Under the pieces are notes generated by a model, which saw only the letters and a program-made list of their open reading frames with translations, made no database searches and was not told the origin of the DNA. A program made the translations under genes and the position numbers. 36,617 nucleotides of DNA from Chara braunii (taxonomy: Eukaryota > Streptophyta > Charophyceae > Charales > Characeae), in NCBI GenBank assembly GCA_003427395.1, contig BFEA01000924.1, forward strand, positions 254,244-290,860, given 5' to 3'. Positions 33,318 to 36,617 of this stretch are shown here, piece after piece (the first letter of the stretch is position 1; the number at the start of each line of letters is the position of its first letter).

Positions 33318-34797
33318 GCGCGCGCGCGTGTGCGCGCAATCATTCCAACAGACGAAAAGGAATCATGCACGCCCATACTTTGGACATGAAAGAGCAACAA
33401 TGAAGACACCTGACAATTGATCAATTCCTTGGGCAACATGAAATATACCATGCAATGCTCTACAGAGAGCACCTAACAGTCATCAATGCCAATGCCTGAT
33501 ATGTGCCTTAACATACATCTACACACCGCAGGTGCATCTAGAAGAAGACAAGGAAGAACTGCAGTCAGTAATCTGTCAATAATCTGGTGGACATGCCGAA
33601 ACCTATCTTCTCTTCCTCCATCTCCTACCTGGCAAGCATGCACCTGGCACCAGCCACGCAACGTCACATAATCTGGTTATAGCAGATCCGTGAATTGCCA
33701 GAGTAAATGATCATTTTTTGGCAGGATGGGAAGGGGGGAAGGTCTGCCTGTCACATAGTGCCCTCCTAACAGTATTGTATCCATGATCTGTTTATCACTG
33801 GCTACATATGTGCACCATTTGGCAACACAGCGAATTGCGGTTCTGCTAATTCAAGCCTCGTGTCTAGCTATATAGTAGAACCTAAATCCATTAGCGCCAA
33901 GGCTAACGTACAAGATTCCTTCTATCACTATATGGAAGGCATCATTAGCGCCGAGGCACCCTTTATATTGTTTGTTACATTCTCTGGTCTACCAAGAACC
34001 TGAGAGACCCTGTTGTTAATTACGAACCAAGGTTCACTGCACGGCATTCAGAAAACAGAGAATATGGTCTCCTCTAAACAGCTGACTGTGCAGAGCATAA
34101 CCTAATCACAATGGAATCACAAATAGATCCGAACTCAGACTTCACTTAAAGAGGAAGAGACAGAAAAAGAGAAAAGAGAAACACAAAGGGGCTGTTAGGA
34201 TGGCCATCCTCATAACACCCACATGCAGTGTGCCTTCCTGACGTAGAACGCAGTGCAAGAGCCAGGCACACCCAGTTTTGTCTAGGTAACAGAAACATAA
34301 CCAACAAGGGTAAACACTACTAAACAGTCTTTTTCCACGGTAATCAGGAGACAACAGATTGAGAACTTTCCTAAAGGACTGGCAACCACAAATGAAGACA
34401 CTTTCTGTTTCATTCTCCTTCCTCCATCCGGGGACGTGATTTCTTTGGTGTGCCTTCGAGATACTCTTGGATTGTTCTGCAATCTATCACCTTTTCCGTC
34501 CTTCTCGTCTTCCATACCTTGCTCCTCACTGTTCTCGCAGATCCACTCTCTTCTCTTCTTTACATGTGTTCCTCCTTTTATTTATGACTGCAGCCTGTTG
34601 TCTGCCATCCATTTCAGCCTCCCTTTACCATTGCAGGCTCCCTCTTACCATTTCAGCCTCTCTTTTCTCTTTCTCATTCCTCGTACAAATGAAAGCACAC
34701 AAAACATGAGATAAACAGGCACCAGACAAACCACACAGTAGTCAAAATGCCAGACAATCTGTGTCACACAGAGAGAGAGAGAGAGAGAGAGAAAAAA

Positions 34798-34874
<77 letters not shown>

Positions 34875-35241
34875 GGGAGGCAGTGTCCAGACTAGACAAG
34901 GCAGGTAGGTATGTGATCCTCACCGAAGATCCCACTTACAGAGGTATCGGGAACGGCATGGGGCCATAAGGGCCAGGCGGCAGGCCAGCCATGAAGGGCA
35001 ACGGTGGCATGGCGAAGAGAGCAGGCGCCTGGGGCCGAGGTTGATCCCCTGCTGGCTGAAAATAAGGGGGTATAGCCCCAGGGTGAATGCCGGGGAACAT
35101 TGCCGGTGGTCCCAGCATCGTTGATGGGGGAAGGCCTCCAAATGCTCCTGCCTGAAACATCGCTGCAGCAAACGCTGGGTTCATAGCAGCCATTGCTGGG
35201 CCGAACATCATTGGATTCATAAATGGGCCACCATACATCAT
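25629..35241 (-). CDS. HERP-like ER membrane protein, C-terminal 396 residues over four exons
   Basis: Four minus-strand exons splice in phase: 35241-34940, 32787-32377, 31299-31184 and 25990-25629, the last ending in TGA. Borders are GTAAGT/GCAG, GTGAGT/TGCAG and GTAGGT/ACAG. The protein has a Met/Pro/Gly/Ala-rich cytosolic region (residues 1-100 of the visible part), more Pro/Gly/Gln-rich sequence, then two close membrane spans around LLFKLILMVCVFNQDGSS and VLSLLAAIVYLYQTGALSPL, an acidic linker, and a C-terminal hydrophobic motif FLLGFVTSLLP. The span-NQDGS-span-YQTGAL arrangement and terminal SLLP are what I know from plant HERP (HERPUD-type) proteins, which sit in the ER membrane and assist ER-associated degradation. 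An N-terminal ubiquitin-like domain is expected to the right of the window; I see no exon for it. Exact start and function are inferred. Confidence 0.82.
26433..27009. mobile_element. Foldback element in intron
   Basis: Long imperfect inverted repeat. The outer ends are CCTTCTTGTGCAC (26433-26445) and GTGCACAAGAAGG (26997-27009). Inner pairs include CTGCTGTGGGATGGGGGTTC with GAACCCCCATGCCACAGCAG, and a tight central hairpin GGGGCTGAGGTGCTTTCAG (26689-26707) with CTGAAAGCACCTCAGGCCCC. The left arm carries a 70-bp internal tandem duplication (TTGTTGTGACGACATCTGTG at about 26553 and 26629). No coding capacity and no clear target duplication. Confidence 0.8.
27130..27192. repeat. Compound (TC)n-(CA)n microsatellite
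   Basis: A short TC run merges into about 21 CA units, within the last intron of the HERP-like gene. Confidence 0.95.
27229..27325 (+). repeat. Two-copy tandem repeat, about 45 bp
   Basis: GTCACAACAAATAACGTGTT followed by a (G/A)TATGTCCACGTGCA core occurs twice in direct succession. Confidence 0.85.
27403..27453. repeat. (TC)n microsatellite
   Basis: About 25 TC units in the last intron. Confidence 0.97.
27817..28118 (+). repeat. Two 77-bp direct copies 225 bp apart
   Basis: 27817-27893 and 28042-28118 share TGTGGGAGACAGACATAGCC and continue through ACCGGCCATAGCTGGGAC to GTCAGCACGCGGG, with few differences. A weaker, partly scrambled relative lies near 28510-28560. Between the copies lies the first copy of the repeat at 27894-28008. 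Confidence 0.88.
27894..28008 (+). repeat. 115-bp dispersed repeat, copy 1
   Basis: Matches 29111-29224 from GGCTGTACAGAGGTCTGGGC through GACCCTCCTCC to CATAGCTGC, in the same orientation 1.2 kb apart. Confidence 0.88.
28119..29110. other. Intron sequence with worn repeats
   Basis: Intronic DNA of the HERP-like gene with scattered CATAGC-containing motifs related to its neighbours. No host exon is needed here, since the flanking exons join in phase without one. Confidence 0.5.
29111..29224 (+). repeat. 115-bp dispersed repeat, copy 2
   Basis: Second copy of 27894-28008, with a few substitutions and small indels. Confidence 0.88.
29840..29881. repeat. (TC)n microsatellite
   Basis: About 21 TC units. 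Confidence 0.97.
29977..30206 (+). repeat. Two-copy tandem repeat, period about 129 bp
   Basis: Related copies contain AGGCTT(T/C)TCTTCAGGA followed by TCTCAATGGTTTC and TTTTATGC(A/G)GGCA. Copy starts lie near 29977 and 30107. An open plus-strand frame crosses both copies, but it is short and inside an intron of the opposite-strand gene. Confidence 0.8.
30840..30985 (+). repeat. CA/GCATGCACACG-type minisatellite
   Basis: Repeated AAAGCACGTATGCATGCACA and ACACGCACAAG segments mixed with CA runs; alternating purine-pyrimidine sequence through most of it. Confidence 0.8.
31184..31299 (-). CDS. HERP-like gene, exon C (YQTGAL motif)
   Basis: 116 bp, too short and too interrupted by other frames to stand out as an open frame. 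I found it by looking for the continuation of IVYL. Acceptor GATGTGCAG, first G completes TTG (Leu), then YQTGALSPLMSWLFRSTQRA and a Pro/Ala/His-rich tail; donor GTAGGT (31183-31178), phase 1. Confidence 0.85.
32377..32787 (-). CDS. HERP-like gene, exon B (Pro/Gly-rich, first membrane span)
   Basis: 411 bp after acceptor CTTTGCAG. Its first G completes the Leu codon from exon A, giving PFPIPLGAPVLYGPDG. It ends at donor GTGAGT (32376-32371) inside the Leu codon of IVYL. The C-terminal third holds the first hydrophobic span and most of the second. Confidence 0.85.
33040..33330 (+). repeat. Two-copy 155-bp tandem repeat with (CA)n and (CG)n tracts
   Basis: Each copy has GAAGAAAAAATAGC, then ACACAAACAGCCAGGACTTC, then TCAACTGTACTACTTG and a CA run (33131-33174 and 33277-33313), followed by a GCGC-rich alternating tract. 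It lies in the first visible intron of the HERP-like gene. The alternating tracts are of the type that can adopt Z-DNA. Confidence 0.92.
33340..34769. other. Intron sequence, no further feature
   Basis: Part of the intron between exons A and B. Pyrimidine-rich from about 34440 to 34690 on the plus strand. No coding frame with family resemblance is seen on either strand. Confidence 0.45.
34770..34871. repeat. (GA)n microsatellite with internal A run
   Basis: GA run, an A homopolymer of about 16 (34791-34806), then about 32 more GA units. It ends only 70 bp from the donor site of exon A. Confidence 0.97.
34940..35241 (-). CDS. HERP-like gene, exon A (Met/Pro/Gly-rich)
   Basis: 302 bp. It follows the acceptor GTGCGCAG, begins ATGATGTATGGTGG and ends in phase 2 at donor GTAAGT (34939-34934). 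It encodes a low-charge segment such as MMYGGPFMNPMMFGPAMAAM followed by Pro-rich sequence to PMPFPIP. The first ATG here need not be the protein start, since an acceptor lies directly before it. Confidence 0.82.
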
Positions 35242-36617
35242 CTGCGCACAAGCCAACGTGTACGGAAAACTGAGTACGTGTAGATAAATTGTTGCATTAT
35301 CATTGAGACATTCCAAACAAGGAAATGCAGAGGCAGTCTGCCAGTTGGAGTCGACGACAGTCAAGGATAAGAGAAAGCAAAACTAAGAATAATTGTGAGC
35401 ATTGCCGTGAAATGAAGGGGGAGGCGCAAAGGTGTAGACTCTGTAGAGTCTTGCAAACGGCTTGTTACAGGGTGCAAGCAACACAGAGGAGTGCTACAAC
35501 AACCCAGCAGGAGACCTTGGGGAAAGAAACAAAGAGGATGGGCCAGAATAATAATGGACGGCCATTATTAGGAATTTTATGATCCAGATTCCAAAATATT
35601 AATGGACGGCTAGCATCCTCTTACCCTTGGGGAATATTTAATGTACATTGGGATAGTCTCAGTCATGGACGAACCTGCTTTCTCTACCATTCTGACCCCC
35701 CACTATTCAGCATAGACCAGATCAGCCATGGATTCACCTGCTTCCTCACACCCTCGGGACATGTCCGATGCACATGTGGATATTTTCAGTCACATGGGGA
35801 CCTGCTTTGTTTACCTTCCATTTGAACACATTTCAAATGGATTAGTTACTGATACGTGTAAGGGGGAGGGTAAAAGGGAGCGGAAGTGGAGGGGGTGTTA
35901 GAGAACACACGGTTAATTAAACAGAAAGATAAAAAGAAGTGAGCCCCCTAAAAGCAATCAATCAATTACACAAGTGTAATTCCACCCAATTTCTAGCCCT
36001 AAGAACGACTGGTTAATTAAACAGAACCACAAAAAGAAGTGAACCCCTAAAAACAATCAATCAATTACGCAAGTGGAATTCCACGCAATTTCTAGCCCCC
36101 CAAACCGACACTCAGTTCAAACCAAACAAGACAACGAACACATCAAAGCCTGGAGAAGTGAACCAGTGACGGGCATTGTTGCATACCGTATAGGTGCAGA
36201 CCAGAACAAGAACCGACCTTTCAATACAAAGTATAAGATAGCACAGCGGAAGACTTAGATACCAATGATCCGAACAATCAATATTGTAATGCAGCCCCGA
36301 ACATACATCATCATCATCATGGTGTGAAGGGGTCTGGCGCTTCACACAAGAAGACTGCGCCAGCCCCAACCATACACAGACGAAGGAGGTGGGGTTAGAC
36401 GAAGAAGAAGGGAAGATGGGAATGTCGTCAACACCAAGTGTTCAGCACAGGACCAAATAGTCCCTCGTCAAAATGTCTGAATCCCAATGTCGAGTCTGGA
36501 TCCAATGTCGTCAAGTCTCATGTCACAACTCTCTCTCTGTAGTAGTCCGCTGATACTGAGAAGCAGGTGGTGAGAGGGGAAGAAGAGATGGTGGACTGAG
36601 AAGAAGAGGAAGAAGAA
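35242..36617. other. Upstream intron or leader of the HERP-like gene
   Basis: The acceptor of exon A at 35243-35242 implies that this region is intronic at least in part. I found no upstream exon and no ubiquitin-like domain. It contains a 20-bp palindrome (AATAATGG-ACGG-CCATTATT, near 35550), three diverged units of about 85 bp at 35600-35830 (sharing CATGG...ACCTGCTT), and the tandem repeat at 35911-36108. Confidence 0.5.
35911..36108 (+). repeat. Two-copy tandem repeat, 100-bp period
   Basis: Copies at 35911 and 36011 both start GGTTAATTAAACAGAA and continue with AAAAAGAAGTGA, CAATCAATCAATTAC and CAATTTCTAGCCC. Confidence 0.92.

Noticed and set aside
3128-34871. CRISPR-like arrays among the many short repeats
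   Set aside because: The repeats are microsatellites or minisatellites without regular unique spacers, and the sequence is eukaryotic.

Overview
This is nuclear genomic sequence from a eukaryote with large introns, many transposable elements and long dinucleotide arrays, probably of the green plant (streptophyte) lineage. Two things point there. One is a spliced gene whose double-membrane-span motif matches plant-type HERP/ubiquitin-like ER proteins. The other is a Ty3/gypsy chromovirus with an integrase chromodomain. I cannot name the species.

Layout. 1-11.6 kb: intergenic DNA with microsatellites, a 230-bp direct repeat (274-503 and 5067-5296), a very AT-rich block (5815-7480) and a degenerate ~70-bp tandem array (7495-8045); no convincing gene. 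11.65-13.33 kb: an inverted repeat pair around about 1 kb of DNA that holds a textbook group II intron domain V with a domain VI-like hairpin (13017-13113), of the kind found in organelle introns. 13.38-19.03 kb: a decayed minus-strand chromovirus, with gag, protease, reverse transcriptase, RNase H, integrase and chromodomain all recognisable and all broken by stops, frameshifts, one deletion and one insertion. 19.26-20.43 kb: a DNA transposon-like element with terminal inverted repeats and a 9-bp target duplication; it contains the 435-base N gap.

21.86-22.99 kb is an assembly artefact. Three Nextera (Tn5 mosaic-end) mate-pair junction adapters remain in the contig, with a 209-bp false duplication and a 151-bp chimeric piece that appears to carry the short sequence missing at the N gap. 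Order and orientation between about 21.86 and 23 kb should not be trusted.

25.63-36.6 kb: the one credible host gene, on the minus strand. I could splice four exons (35241-34940, 32787-32377, 31299-31184, 25990-25629) with matching phases and GT/AG borders into the C-terminal 396 residues of a HERP-like endoplasmic reticulum membrane protein. Its N-terminal (ubiquitin-like) part should lie beyond the right edge. The large introns hold a foldback element, minisatellites and dispersed repeats.
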